A stretch of DNA of 64,000 bases from Pycnopodia helianthoides. Its lineage: Eukaryota > Echinodermata > Asteroidea > Forcipulatida > Asteriidae. The stretch's first letter is position 1, and every line of letters starts with the position of its first letter. This document shows, in pieces, positions 26,801-33,904 of this stretch. The stretch lies in assembly GCA_032158295.1 (NCBI GenBank), contig CM063256.1:744001-808000 (forward strand), in the 5' to 3' direction. Made by a program: the position numbers and the translations under genes. The notes under the pieces are model-generated. The model saw nothing but the letters and a program-made list of their open reading frames with translations, was not told the origin of the DNA and did not search any database.

Positions 26801-29800
26801 CTGCAGTGAGTTTCGATTTACGTTACACTGCAACCTATCTATATGGGATCAGGCATACCACCATAATCAGAGTCCAACAGTTTGGGTGTTAAGATACCAT
26901 GCGGTGTTGGACTTGTTTAAGAATGGAAGGATCTTAGTAACTCGCTCAAGTCAAAGGAGTTAAGTATACCCTTTTTGCCACGGGCCAGCAAGATGAGCTA
27001 GAATTCTGTTTTTGTTAAGAGATAAAACCAGGTTTTATATTCTATGACAACAGGTATGATATAACTCACCTGGTGGTACCTCTTTGTCGGGGTGGAGACC
27101 TCTAAACACATCCATAATGTAGTCCACCTGTTTGCAAATAATCAAACAATCAATCAATTATACCGTCAATGTTCCCAATCACAATCAAATCAAGAAGGTC
27201 TAGCACTTCATTCAAACAAATCAAATAAAAACAAAATTTATTTCTTCAAATGATCATGAAATTAGTTTACTCATTTCTAGTATTAAAAATGTAAATCCAT
27301 AAAAAACACATTACATTTTGGGTATCTAATTGAAGGGGCAGCAAGGCCAAAACCTGCGCAAAGGAAAACGAAACAAAAATATAAGACAACCCTACAAAAT
27401 TACCATTTTTGTGTTGCTTAGCAAATTGAGCTTCCCTTCCAGCATATCCCTTTCATTGTAGATCTGTAAAGAACAAAAAATTCAAGTTAAAGGCAGGATA
27501 CACTTTTGGTAATTGTCAAAGACTAATTTGCTCACTTGGTGTATCTCAACATATGCATAAAATAACAAACCTGTGAAAATTTTGCCTCAATTGGTCATCA
27601 AAAACACCCTAAAAAAGTTAACAAATCTATTTTTTTCAAACCTGATGTTTGCAGAGAGACTGAAAAAGAACATCATATGTTTACGGAGGAGTATCACTCA
27701 CATAAATTAGTTGGCAGGAATCACAAAAATCAAACTGTAAAGTCAAGATTTCAATTTATTTTGAATGAAATTCGCCGTTTAGGCCAGCCTAGATTAGGTT
27801 GGACTTCCTCCGTTGCATACATTGCGACAGAGTCCAGGGCACCATTGCGAACAATTTTAAAACAAAATATTTTCATATTTATACTTGTTGGAGGAAGCTG
27901 AAGCCTCGTTCACATATTCTTTTATCTCCGAAATTCCATGCCTTCTGGGGTTCAGAATTTTTAATTTCATCCATAGGGTTAGGTGACATTATTTTTGAAA
28001 ACAAAATGAAAACTGACATCTCAGTTGTAACTTTCTGTTCTAACCCCATGATATGCGAAAAGTTGCGCGCACGAGTGCCCACAATATTTGTAGCAAGTTT
28101 GTCACGTTCGTTCGTGCTAAGCTCAGTATGCATTGGTATCAATTATTTACAACAATTTGAGTAATGCCACCAAGTACAGTATGGACACATTCACTTTATG
28201 TAACAAAATAATGCAGTATTGATACCAACCTAACACTAATTTAGCTATGTTAGAGGTAGAGCGATATTGACATTTCCTATTCTGGCCGCACACAAAAAAG
28301 AGGTTTTTCAAATTAATGCTTTAGTTCATAAGAAAGTTGGTCGGAGTTGCTACGCTTTTTGTGTGGCGGACACAAGCTCACACGTCAATCGGTAAAACTA
28401 CAAGGCGTTTCCAACAGAAGCGTGGATCTTCTTTTCATTTTCTGGAATAATGTCACCCGTGTGTGGATTTTTTTGTCATTTGTGGACCCGTCAAAAGTAT
28501 AGTTATGGACATGAAGAATATATTCAATGAAATTTCAGCTTCTTAAATCAGGTAAAAATATGAACAAACATTGGTTAAAATTTTATTCGCATTGTAGAGA
28601 GAAGCTTTATACCCAGAATGTCAATGCAGTGCAACAGACACCCACATCCTATTAACCAGGACTACCAGGGCAACCATTTACCGTGAGCGCTGCTTAATCA
28701 ACACACATTGATGGATACCCCACATGGGATTATGGTCAACTCGGTCGGTCCGAGTCATCTCGGTTCCAAGTCAACTTGGACTGAACAGTTAAATGAAGTG
28801 TGGTTGACAGGAAGTAATTGGCTGTATTGCGCCGATTTATTATTGTGTGCTTAATTAAACACTATATCATCTCGGAGATCCCCTTTAACATAGATTAATA
28901 CAAACATTTAATGACAAATGAAAAAACAATTGAACGTATAAATCTTAAATTGTACATAACACACGGAAAAAACATAATATTGCTAATCAGAAAAAAATTA
29001 AAATAAGAAAATACAGAGTAGTAGCCCAGTAAGAAGATTAATCTGAGCTATTACAATTAGATAGTAAATTCGATTTAAGTTTGGATTTAAATAATGGAAG
29101 GCTACGAGTGCCCTGGAGTGATTTATGTAAGGACTTCCAGTTCTTAGGGCCTTCCATGCCTAATTGTCTTTTTAAAAACAGTTGTTCTTGCAAATGAAAA
29201 GTGAAATTCTTTACGTTGTCGGGTAAAATGGTGATGTATAGTTTCGTTTCTGCAGAACATTTGTGCAATGGGATTTGGAAGTAAATTATTATTCAAACGA
29301 TGCATGAATGAGGGCTCCAAGGGTGATGAACACTCCCCCCCCCCTCTTTCACCATGGAAGAACCCAACCAAGTAATAAACGTGCATGGTTGTGCCATAGA
29401 AAAAAGCGAGGAATTGGGCTTCATACGTCGTGACGCATATGATATATGCCTCGATCTGATGATTTGTTAAAATCATTAATTATAAATATAAATACATGTC
29501 TTCACAAGTAAAATTTTGTATTCACTCCATTTAACTGTTCAGTCCGAGTTGACTTGGGATATTGAGAGGAAAATTTTCCGCAGGCGGCCGCCACTTTCCG
29601 AAGCTTTTTTTAAATTTTTTTTTTTTTTTAATTATTCATGAGGATGTTTCCAATCGATTGGGGTAGGGAACAAAATTCTACGATAAATGGATTTTATAGG
29701 GGGACGATTTCAAAAAAAAATTATTTTGCGTAAATCCAAAAAAAAAATTGCGAAAAAAAATTCGCGCTTATTGCCACACTCTATTCTTCTCTATTTCTCC

Positions 29801-31212
29801 CCCATTTCCTGTCTCCTCTTCACCCAGTCTCCATGTATCTACCTGTACCTTATTGCTGGAAGGAATGGAACGTTAGTAATCAATGAAATAATGCAATGGC
29901 GTCGTTACCGAGACTCGAACCTGTAAAGAGAGAACAATTTATTATACACAAGAGAGCATAGCCTTAACCCACACGGCTATGAGGCGTTGATACAAAGATT
30001 GGTTTGCTTGTCCTACATGTTTTCTCCATAACCTGGTTTACTAAAGGTCATAATGAATATGTAATTTTTATGAATATTAAAATAAGCTGTGATTGTCCAA
30101 TACTTTGCATAAACTGAATTTTCATAAATTTATGAATGAAAACCTGCCTTACACGTCAGTCGCGCAAAAGGTTATTTCGGATTATTCCATTAGTAGGAGT
30201 CCTAGGTAAGTTATATAAACCACCTAAACGTTTTTAAACCGAACCGTCCCCGACTACCCCCGCCGAATAATTCCAAAGGCGCTGATTCCATCAGAAAGCC
30301 ACACAATAAATCAAAAGATAGAATTAATAATAACAAACAACAACTATTGCCATTTATTGAAACACTTGCTCTATTTATTAACCCAAAATGACGACCAGGA
30401 GGTGCGCGTTTAAGTGCGCTGCGCGTTTGCAATGGGTCTATAAAATGGCGGTCTTAACAGATTCCGTGCGCGTTATTAAATAAAAACATCAGTGCAATTT
30501 ATATCCTAATTTACGGACATTCATATCATCAACACACGTGTGCTAATGTACCTAGTTCTAATTTCCCCCCTAAACATCATCTGCGTTTACCCCTTCCAGA
30601 AATCGAATAGTCCTATCGAATTTCCATCGCGCATGAACGATGACCGACTGATTGGAGAAATTGCAAAACGCGCGAACACACACACAGTAGGAAAACGATA
30701 CAAAATGGCGTTGGGCCATTTTCTCACGTCGCGTAGGCCGGTTTTCGGCCCTTTTTCACGCCTTTCCAATTTTTCCTACAACCTATTCATACTTAGGATA
30801 TTTTTCTCCACTCCTTCCGGACAGGTAAGACCCAAAATTTTCTTAATTCGGGGCGATTAAAGTGGCGGCCGCCTCCGGAATTTTACCCATGACTTGGGAC
30901 CAAGATGATTTGGGACCGAGTTAACTCGGACCGAGTTGACTTTGGACCGAGTTGACCGGTACCCCCGCATAATTGCATTGCCACTGCTAGTGCTACATTG
31001 ACTGTCCGGAAAATGGACACACTCAATATCAATTTTGTAATCAACGTTACAACACACTTTCGACACAAATCTATCAAGCCAATGTTTTCACATTATCAAA
31101 AGTACACTGTAAGGATCATTACCTCTTTCACTGACAGAAACTCCAGCAAAGGAAAGACCAAATGTCGGTCTAAATATTGTCCGATTCTCGTTGTAAGGTC
31201 GAATTCCGCCAT
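8129..31212 (-). CDS. EIF3E: Eukaryotic translation initiation factor 3 subunit E (gene span)
   Basis: Encodes the eIF3e (INT6) subunit of the cytoplasmic eIF3 complex, which binds the 40S ribosome and helps recruit mRNA. Twelve coding exons can be read with GT..AG borders: 31212-31123, 27463-27404, 27127-27070, 25985-25825, 25002-24898, 23990-23865, 18938-18815, 17160-17040, 13124-13023, 12357-12248, 10781-10679, 9970-9827. They give about 435 residues against 445 in human, with a possible further exon at 8212-8129. The N-terminus [20 protein letters not shown] and the core [20 protein letters not shown] are diagnostic, and the PCI domain lies at roughly residues 230-390. Exon 7 is one base short, see the frameshift entry. 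The gene is divergent from RNF146. Introns are full of mobile elements. Confidence 0.95.
8474..8867. mobile_element. piggyBac-type MITE, copy 1
   Basis: Flanked by TTAA at 8474-8477 and 8864-8867, with inverted ends aaggaacattacagaattgg and ccaattctgtaatgttcctt. About 394 bp, no ORF. Near-identical copies lie at 14189-16453 (interrupted), 42276-42670 (opposite orientation) and 60379-60775. Confidence 0.85.
9655..9785 (-). repeat. Hammerhead-like repeat unit, copy A
   Basis: On the minus strand the unit contains ctgaagacgatcag, a short loop, ctgatcgaaacgttgagtcg and then a pyrimidine-rich stretch. Two helices can be drawn: cgatcag with ctgatcg, and aacg with cgtt. The same unit occurs as long palindromes at 24138-24402 and, diverged, at 18040-18300. 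This is a dispersed repeat of unknown class; see the finding on its resemblance to a hammerhead core. Confidence 0.55.
9827..9970 (-). CDS. EIF3E: EIF3E exon 12
   Basis: 48 codons, phase 0 in and out, residues about 388-435, beginning [20 protein letters not shown]. The acceptor is tatcttacag and the donor gtgagt. It matches the conserved GHVVMG...YQQVIEKTK block near the eIF3e C-terminus. Confidence 0.92.
10124..10480. repeat. 30-bp minisatellite rich in GTCAG
   Basis: The core unit gtcagttgtcaggtcgatca plus gtcaggtcag repeats with a 30-bp period between about 10210 and 10390. Degenerate ggtcagtcag-type units extend on both sides. It lies in the EIF3E intron between exons 11 and 12. The open frames across it are by-products of the repeat. 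Confidence 0.85.
10679..10781 (-). CDS. EIF3E: EIF3E exon 11
   Basis: 103 nt completing an Asn codon split with exon 10, then [20 protein letters not shown] and onward to DAKIDSKL. This is the winged-helix end of the PCI domain. Acceptor gtcatcag, donor gtaaga. Confidence 0.95.
11087..11311. mobile_element. Foldback element
   Basis: The left arm (gacacaatcagcgaccgtag, then tcacgtgactcatagtggg) is the inverted copy of the right arm ending cggtcgccaattgtgtc. The arms are about 100 bp and the whole element is a near-perfect hairpin of about 225 bp. No coding capacity. It lies in the EIF3E intron between exons 10 and 11. Confidence 0.75.
11446..12160. mobile_element. Nested palindromic elements
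   Basis: Outer ends gggcttgatttcacaaag (11446) and ctttgtgacatcgagccc (12160) are inverted copies; a short uninterrupted relative is at 39497-39642. Inside it, 11799-12125 has its own inverted ends cttaacccttagagtgcc and ggcactggaagggttaag. That inner part contains an A-run of about 28 bases (11858-11885) and two tandem copies (11899-11975, 12046-12122) of a unit with gaacgttggcggcctgtg. Read as one element inserted in another. Confidence 0.6.
12248..12357 (-). CDS. EIF3E: EIF3E exon 10
   Basis: 110 nt, phase 0 in and 2 out, beginning [20 protein letters not shown] and then [16 protein letters not shown]. This is a highly conserved block of the eIF3e PCI domain. Acceptor ttttgcag, donor gtgagt. 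Confidence 0.96.
12430..12925. repeat. 73-bp minisatellite, intron copy 1
   Basis: About six tandem units of roughly 73 bp, each with cattcattccaatcctctag, caagaaacatatcataaagg and gatggtacatcattggttat. The same unit forms an array at 52130-52545 in a PPT1 intron. Confidence 0.85.
13023..13124 (-). CDS. EIF3E: EIF3E exon 9
   Basis: 34 codons, phase 0: [20 protein letters not shown] and then [14 protein letters not shown]. Acceptor ggttgcag, donor gtgagt. Confidence 0.96.
13668..13979. mobile_element. MITE with CAGGGNTCTGCC ends, copy 1
   Basis: Starts cagggatctgccctcagtgg and ends ctggtcagaaccctg, inverted ends of about 12 bp. The interior (cccgcccggcactcaggatt) is shared with 54245-54561, and an inverted fragment is at 54843-54965. 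The frames it carries are repeat by-products. Confidence 0.7.
14189..16453. mobile_element. piggyBac-type MITE, copy 2, split by insertion
   Basis: Same ends and TTAA flanks as the 8474-8867 element (TTAA at 14189-14192 and 16450-16453). It is interrupted after tttatgta (14508) by a 1,865-bp element and resumes at 16374 with tatatggtggattac. The uninterrupted copy at 60379-60775 reads tttatgtatatggtggatta, which gives the empty site. Confidence 0.85.
14509..16373. mobile_element. TA-target-site element with TIR GGGTAAACTGGGG
   Basis: Begins gggtaaactggggtaaaaac and ends with the inverted copy gtttttaccccagtttaccc. It is flanked by TA on both sides, and comparison with an empty sister site shows TA was duplicated, the signature of Tc1/mariner-type transposition. 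The motif ggggtaaaaacgccc recurs inside in both orientations (about 14534, 14897, 14932, 16152, 16173). There is no transposase frame, so it is non-autonomous. The interior holds a C-run at about 15550 and the end of another repeat (ttagtgctttgtgaaatcag) near 15826. Confidence 0.8.
16560..17045 (-). repeat. 204-bp tandem repeat carrying copies of EIF3E exon 8 end
   Basis: Units start at about 16598, 16801 and 17005 with taacccacatgacaagaagc. Each includes the last about 25 nt of EIF3E exon 8 and its donor region. On the minus strand the copy near 16835-16862 reads gacctagtcaaggttataca, then acag and gtaaatcc. Further copies lie near 16627-16652 and 16562-16590. Within the unit, ggtaaattgccactgtctac and tagatggcagc / gctgccacctag form imperfect hairpins. 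This is a tandem duplication that began inside the exon. Confidence 0.75.
17040..17160 (-). CDS. EIF3E: EIF3E exon 8
   Basis: 121 nt. It completes an Ala codon begun in exon 7, then reads [40 protein letters not shown]. Acceptor tccctacag, donor gtaaatcc. Its 3' end is duplicated in the following intron. Confidence 0.95.
17325..17613 (-). mobile_element. tRNA-derived SINE
   Basis: On the minus strand the head reads gtggccgagcggataagagc (A-box-like) and the B-box-like ggttcgagtcc lies in the reverse complement of ggactcgaacc. The body contains gatgggacgtaaagccgttg. The same family is at 25139-25780, 39238-39418 and 41926-43051. The head resembles a tRNA-Leu/Ser type. Not a functional tRNA gene. 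Confidence 0.75.
17800..17960. mobile_element. Imperfect palindromic repeat (GGCGGCTACAGCT)
   Basis: ggcggctacagctaagggtg and agctgtagccgccaatggg form inverted ends. A relative is at about 51785-51895 and a partly similar palindrome (agatggcgcatatagccatg) at about 37640-37800. No coding capacity. Confidence 0.5.
18040..18300. repeat. Hammerhead-like palindrome, copy B
   Basis: Two inverted, diverged copies of the unit seen at 9655-9785. The minus-strand reading of the first half includes cctgaagacgagcagagttt, actgtttgaaacgtcgagac. The second half (18190-18290) carries ctgaagcagagtttactgtt on the plus strand. The arms end in ccatgtgtaaaatctctttg and aaagattttaaacatggttg. Confidence 0.5.
18357..18714 (-). 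mobile_element. tRNA-derived SINE with (AAT)n tail
   Basis: Minus strand: head gtcatggccgagtggtttag, then ggttcgaatcccggtcgtg (B-box-like), body with cttctcttcacccaggggta, ending in an (ATT)n tail that reads as (aat)n at 18357-18385. Same subfamily as 40230-40586. Confidence 0.75.
18815..18938 (-). CDS. EIF3E: EIF3E exon 7 with apparent 1-nt deletion
   Basis: Begins [29 protein letters not shown] in the incoming frame. After the G5 run (C5 on the plus strand, 18851-18855) that frame would give [11 protein letters not shown]. The next frame gives [13 protein letters not shown], the conserved eIF3e continuation, and it joins exon 8 in phase. One extra G in the run restores the family sequence. 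The exon therefore carries a one-base deficit, from an assembly error in a homopolymer or a true allele. Borders: acceptor tttgcag, donor gtaagg. Confidence 0.9.
19172..22382. mobile_element. 3.2-kb element with long inverted repeats and decayed ORFs
   Basis: Starts tagtccaggcatt and ends aatgcctggacta. The terminal inverted repeats run about 240 bp and contain cctcggacaaattgcaacag, ttaaggaatcctggtggtgg and ccatggcggccattt. A third partial copy of the inner arm lies at about 21985-22075. The interior (19500-21960) holds minus-strand coding remnants broken by stops and frameshifts. The flanks (19101-19171 and 22383-22555) are the two halves of another mini-element that is seen less disturbed at about 35660-35970, so this element was inserted into it. 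Confidence 0.65.
19498..21960 (-). pseudogene. Decayed transposon-associated ORF
   Basis: Minus-strand fragments in several frames: about 21940-21500, a readable 144-residue piece at 20792-20358 with [13 protein letters not shown] and [12 protein letters not shown], then pieces at 20330-19938 and 19791-19498 ([30 protein letters not shown]). These words resemble a repetitive family of uncharacterised proteins I recall from echinoderm and cnidarian gene predictions. I cannot name its domains. Many stops and shifts, and internal direct repeats (34 bp at 19951-20018, 21 bp at 21412-21452), show it is not functional. It lies between the inverted repeats of the 3.2-kb element. Confidence 0.5.
22570..22915. 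repeat. Degenerate repeat and (ATGAA)n tract
   Basis: aaccctcttgctgtctgacc at 22579 and gacagtaggagggttaatga at 22786 look like inverted ends. A related word cluster is at 7053-7385. It is followed by aaaatgaaatgaaatgaaat at about 22886-22910. Confidence 0.4.
22935..23128. mobile_element. Palindromic MITE, GGGCCCAATTTCA family
   Basis: Left end gcccattttcatagagctgc, right end agctctatgaaattgggccc, with an interior like that of 7608-7786 (taccagaataaggttaccgg). Confidence 0.7.
23390..23770. repeat. Degenerate tandem repeat, CCCAAATCCTTCAA units
   Basis: Repeated words such as gcccaaatcctttgatatcc, gcccaaatccttcaaaatcc and gcccaaaccttcgaaatcc recur every 40-60 bp in the intron between EIF3E exons 6 and 7. 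Function unknown. Confidence 0.55.
23865..23990 (-). CDS. EIF3E: EIF3E exon 6
   Basis: 42 codons, phase 0: [20 protein letters not shown], then [22 protein letters not shown]. Acceptor ttttttacag, donor gtaagt. Matches the [10 protein letters not shown] block of eIF3e. Confidence 0.95.
24138..24402. repeat. Hammerhead-like palindrome, copy C
   Basis: Inverted arms from gctttgcatggtggaagtat / ggtttgcggtgacaccatgt on the left to acatggtgttaccgcaaacc on the right. Each arm carries one copy of the ctgaagacga...gatcgaaacgttgagtc unit, and a short duplication (cattctcctgaagacgat) sits at the centre. Confidence 0.6.
24440..24600 (+). mobile_element. tRNA-related SINE fragment
   Basis: Contains gatccctggctagaaggcag, cttctgactggcacccccga and tagatagctcagttggtcga (tRNA A-box-like). 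The same arrangement occurs on the minus strand at 38720-38945, and its tRNA-like head again at about 39030-39115. Confidence 0.5.
24898..25002 (-). CDS. EIF3E: EIF3E exon 5
   Basis: 35 codons, phase 0: [35 protein letters not shown]. Acceptor ttcccctcag, donor gtgagt. Confidence 0.96.
25139..25785 (+). mobile_element. tRNA-derived SINE interrupted by a TTAA element
   Basis: Head gtcgtggccgagcggataag, then ggttcgaatcccggtcgtg. The body ccagggagctgag stops at 25383 and resumes at 25680 with ggaatgaaatcgcccagtga, ending in tattattatttattattaat. The interrupting element is 25384-25679. Confidence 0.7.
25384..25679. mobile_element. TTAA-flanked element inside a SINE
   Basis: TTAA at 25384-25387 and 25676-25679, with inverted ends cagttgactgccggt and ggcggcagtcaacgtg. 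The interior has a palindrome on actacgagtatactcgtagt. About 296 bp, non-coding. Confidence 0.65.
25825..25985 (-). CDS. EIF3E: EIF3E exon 4
   Basis: 161 nt completing a Glu codon, then [53 protein letters not shown]. Acceptor tttcttcag, donor gtacgt. This is the most conserved block of the eIF3e N-terminal domain. Confidence 0.97.
26120..26930. repeat. Satellite related to the RNF146 3' array
   Basis: Several units with catgggatcaggcataccac, cataatcagagtccaacagt and gtgttggactgaggactgct, about 104 bp each. A 150-bp insert (tagttcccagtagacgccat ... ctgcaacctat) appears in two units, giving a second-level period of about 358 bp (26330-26480 and 26689-26840). Confidence 0.75.
27070..27127 (-). 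CDS. EIF3E: EIF3E exon 3
   Basis: 58 nt: [19 protein letters not shown] plus one base. Acceptor gcaaacag, donor gtgagt. Confidence 0.96.
27404..27463 (-). CDS. EIF3E: EIF3E exon 2
   Basis: 20 codons: [20 protein letters not shown]. Acceptor ctttacag, donor gtaatt. Confidence 0.95.
28715..30970. mobile_element. Composite inverted-repeat region in EIF3E intron 1
   Basis: ggtcaactcggtc words start at 28733 and their inverted forms gaccgagttgac end at about 30955. The 28770-28802 arm (cttggactgaacagttaaat) is inverted at 29525-29555 (atttaactgttcagtccgag). An inner pair, gcaggcggccgccactttcc at 29580 and aagtggcggccgcctccgga at 30861, bounds about 1.3 kb. No transposase is visible. The interior includes AT-rich and poly-T tracts (29600-29640) and a tRNA-like segment at 29895-29985. 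Confidence 0.5.
29895..29985 (-). other. tRNA-like segment
   Basis: On the minus strand cctcatagccgtgtgggtta and caggttcgagtctcggtaac resemble A and B boxes of a class II tRNA with a long middle. It lies inside repeat DNA. More likely a SINE head than a working tRNA gene. Confidence 0.35.
31123..31212 (-). CDS. EIF3E: EIF3E exon 1 (start codon)
   Basis: 30 codons: [30 protein letters not shown]. The ATG at 31212 is preceded by tctccatc and is the only in-frame start that gives the conserved eIF3e N-terminus. Donor gtaatg after 31123. Confidence 0.97.
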
Positions 31213-31821
31213 GATGGAGATTTTCCCGCATGTACCTTTTTCTTACCGGAAGTTCACAGGCCCACAATGCATTGCAGCTTGTTGGCGTATATTAATGTTA
31301 TTTTCTAAATATTGTGAACTGTTCTTTTTAAAAATCTTAAGTGTATTTGATAATTTTATTTTAAATTTATAACCCTTTCTGAGGTTTTTCTTGCTGTTCT
31401 CTCAATTTAAACAAAGTAGTTTGGGGTCTATGGAACGAAAATATTCGATACTGAATGCAGTATCGATTCTTTTTACATCCGACAATATTTGTCTCATGCG
31501 AACCTTACGGAAATGTTTTGTTTTTCCAAAAAATAACGTAGCGCGTAAATGGAAATCTGAAAAATGCCCGTTCTTCAAACCAAGAATCGATTATTTAGCT
31601 GATCTACCTAATTAGCTAAGTAACCGGATAGTCGACGAAGGATTTGTAGTCATCGGTAACCAGTTCGCCCCATTTTTTCCATTGAAGCAAGTGTTGGAGG
31701 AAATTACTTTGGGGCGATTTCCAACGAACGATAGAGAGCGCTGTGTGACTTCATTTGGAATTTCAGTTCATGAACAAATTACTTTTTATTCGATCGTTAT
31801 CTGTTCAGTGTTTGGGGGAAA
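31213..31821. promoter_or_regulatory. Divergent promoter interval EIF3E / RNF146
   Basis: 609 bp separate the two start codons, which point away from each other, so both 5' untranslated regions and both promoters must lie here unless upstream non-coding exons exist. I see no clear TATA box. A 74-codon open frame at 31391-31615 lacks family similarity and I do not call it. Confidence 0.6.
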
Positions 31822-31888
31822 ATGGCTGACAAGTTAGTGAAGAGAAGCTCGTCTGCCCCAGCAGCAAAGAAGGAAAATCCACCGGATG
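31822..31888 (+). CDS. RNF146: RNF146 exon 1
   Basis: 22 codons plus one base: [22 protein letters not shown]. The ATG at 31822 has the context gaaaATGG. Donor gtaggt follows at 31889. It joins exon 2 in phase to give GTT (Val). Confidence 0.85.
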
Positions 31889-33784
31889 GTAGGTGTTCAA
31901 TCTTTTGTTTTGTTGATTAAAAATAAAATCTACTTTTTTTGCAGTAAACAACGATTGAAATGAGTGATTTTACACTTGTTGTTGACATAACTTTTTTTTT
32001 GATCAATATGATCATGATGGAAACGAGGAATAAATTGAAAACTATGTTATTATTATTAATTTAGATATTCATCGTCAACTCAATTGATTGTCACATTTTT
32101 TTACAATTTTGTTTATAATTTTAAAATATAATTAAAAACTTAAGACGTGCAAGTTTCTGATTTGTTTTATTTGTTTTGATTGTCAATAAGCTTTCAATTA
32201 AATATGTAAAGCTTTGAATTGATACTCAGACTCAAAAAAGAATTCTAGTAAATCCATAAAAAAAAGAGTAAAACTAAAGCATAGTTTAAACTTCTCCTAC
32301 TCGAAATCTAAATAAAAATAATCCTTCTCCTTGTAATTTCATTGTGTACCTCTGGCTCAACTGACTAACCTATTTCCCTTTGCAAGAAGAATATTTCAAT
32401 ACCACTCGCCGGAGAGAGACTTATCTTTACATTGCATTGGATGGAGGGCTTTAAATTATGCACATGTAGAGTTGTTAAGGGTTTAATTGTCAAACAATAT
32501 ATTAACAGAGAACAACACATTTTAATGCTTGATTTTGTTTTTTCCCCAGTTACTAAGAAAGTGGACCATTCACCAGATGTCCCTGAGTGTGCAGTCTGCC
32601 TCCAAACTTGCATCCATCCAGTTAGACTTCCTTGCACCCACATCTTCTGCTTCCTCTGCGTCAAAGGAGCTGCAAACCAGAGTCGGCGGTGCGCCCTCTG
32701 TAGGCAGGCGATTCCTGTGGAATACTTCAACAATCCGACGCTTGTTGGTAAGGATGTCAAGGAAGCGAAAGAAGTGGACTTGGAAATGGAAACCGATCAT
32801 TACGCATGGTTTTATGAAGGGAGGAACGGCTGGTGGCAGTATGATGAGCGGACAAATGTGGACCTGGAGGAAAGCTACAATGCCAAGAAAAGATCTTTTG
32901 AGCTGTTGATCGCTGGGTATATGTATGTCATTGACTTGGACAATATGCTTCAGATGAGACGACATGACCAGTCACGTCGTCGACGGATCAAAAGGGATTT
33001 GATCAGCGCCCCGAAGAAAGGAATAGCCGGATTGAAAATTGCTGCACACCAAGACAGCTCAGGGGCAACGGAGGCTCAGGGCTCAGAGCCCGAAAAGAGT
33101 GAGGCAGCTGCTGGCGGCGGTTGTGACCCCTCGCAGGAAAATGGTGCTGACCTTAACAGTGTGAATGAGCATAGCCTGGGTGAGACTAAGAGGAGGACAG
33201 CAGGGGTAGGGAGGGATGCATTTGCAGCTGTTGATCAGTATGATGCAGATGATGATGGTAGTGATGATGATGACGATGATGTCCAGGGGCCGGAACCGCA
33301 ATGTGACCCTGTACACCAAAGGTCACGACCTCTGCGACGAGGTCACTCAAACCAACACTGCGGGGGTACACAGCACTCGGCAGCGATGTCCCAAAACACA
33401 CACTCGAGCAGCCGAAGAAATCCACAGGGACTACCCTCATGTTTAAGACCTCAGCGAGTCAGCTCAGCACCTGAGACAAATGAAGGAAGGCGGAATCAAC
33501 AGACATCACTTTCCCCAAGTGTTGATCCACAACAAGAGCGTGTTGATCCACAACACAAGCGTGTTGATCCACAACAAGAGCGTGTTGATCCACAACAAGA
33601 GCGTATTGATCCACGACAAGAGCGTGTTGATCCAACCAGCGTGAATACCGCCATGCATTCACTTCAGATCTCCACACCAGATGACGTTGTGTATGAGGTA
33701 GTAAGAGTGCCCGTTCAGCTTCCTGAAAGACCAGTACGCCAGCGTCGAACCCGCCAGCGTCAGAACGATGATGTTGCATTATAA
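31822..33784 (+). CDS. RNF146: E3 ubiquitin ligase RNF146 (gene span)
   Basis: Two coding exons (31822-31888, 32550-33784) encode 433 residues against 359 in human. The C3HC4 RING finger spans residues 36-73 (CAVC ... CTHIFCFLC ... CALC). The WWE domain follows at about 92-168 ([30 protein letters not shown]). RNF146 (Iduna) binds iso-ADP-ribose through WWE and ubiquitylates PARylated proteins such as tankyrase and axin; RING plus WWE in this order supports that role. The C-terminal half is low complexity: an Asp-rich run, then six heptads of the type VDPQQER, then a basic end. The canonical tankyrase-binding motif is not obvious. A long ORF extends upstream of exon 2 through the intron, but the splice acceptor tttccccag at 32549 marks the true junction. 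Confidence 0.93.
32550..33784 (+). CDS. RNF146: RNF146 exon 2 (RING, WWE, tail)
   Basis: Acceptor tttccccag; begins TTACTAAGAAAGTGGACC giving [19 protein letters not shown]. It carries both domains and the stop TAA at 33782-33784. The Asp-rich segment is a GAT/GAC microsatellite-like run at about 33236-33285. The heptad repeats occupy 33521-33640. Confidence 0.93.
33521..33640 (+). repeat. 21-bp coding minisatellite in RNF146
   Basis: Units start at 33521, 33542, 33563, 33584, 33605 and 33626, each gttgatccacaacaagagc plus two bases, encoding VDPQQER with variants VDPQHKR and IDPRQER. The frame is kept in all units. Confidence 0.9.
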
Positions 33785-33904
33785 TATCTTCTCAAATGCC
33801 AAGACATATTGAACATAAAATTAATATTACACATGTATATCACTTTATAGAAAGGGTGACTCTAGTACTAAAATTTTAGACGAATGATGAACCCTAACCA
33901 TCCC

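Noticed and set aside
31391..31615. 74-codon frame in the EIF3E/RNF146 interval
   Set aside because: AT-rich, no family similarity, and likely chance.
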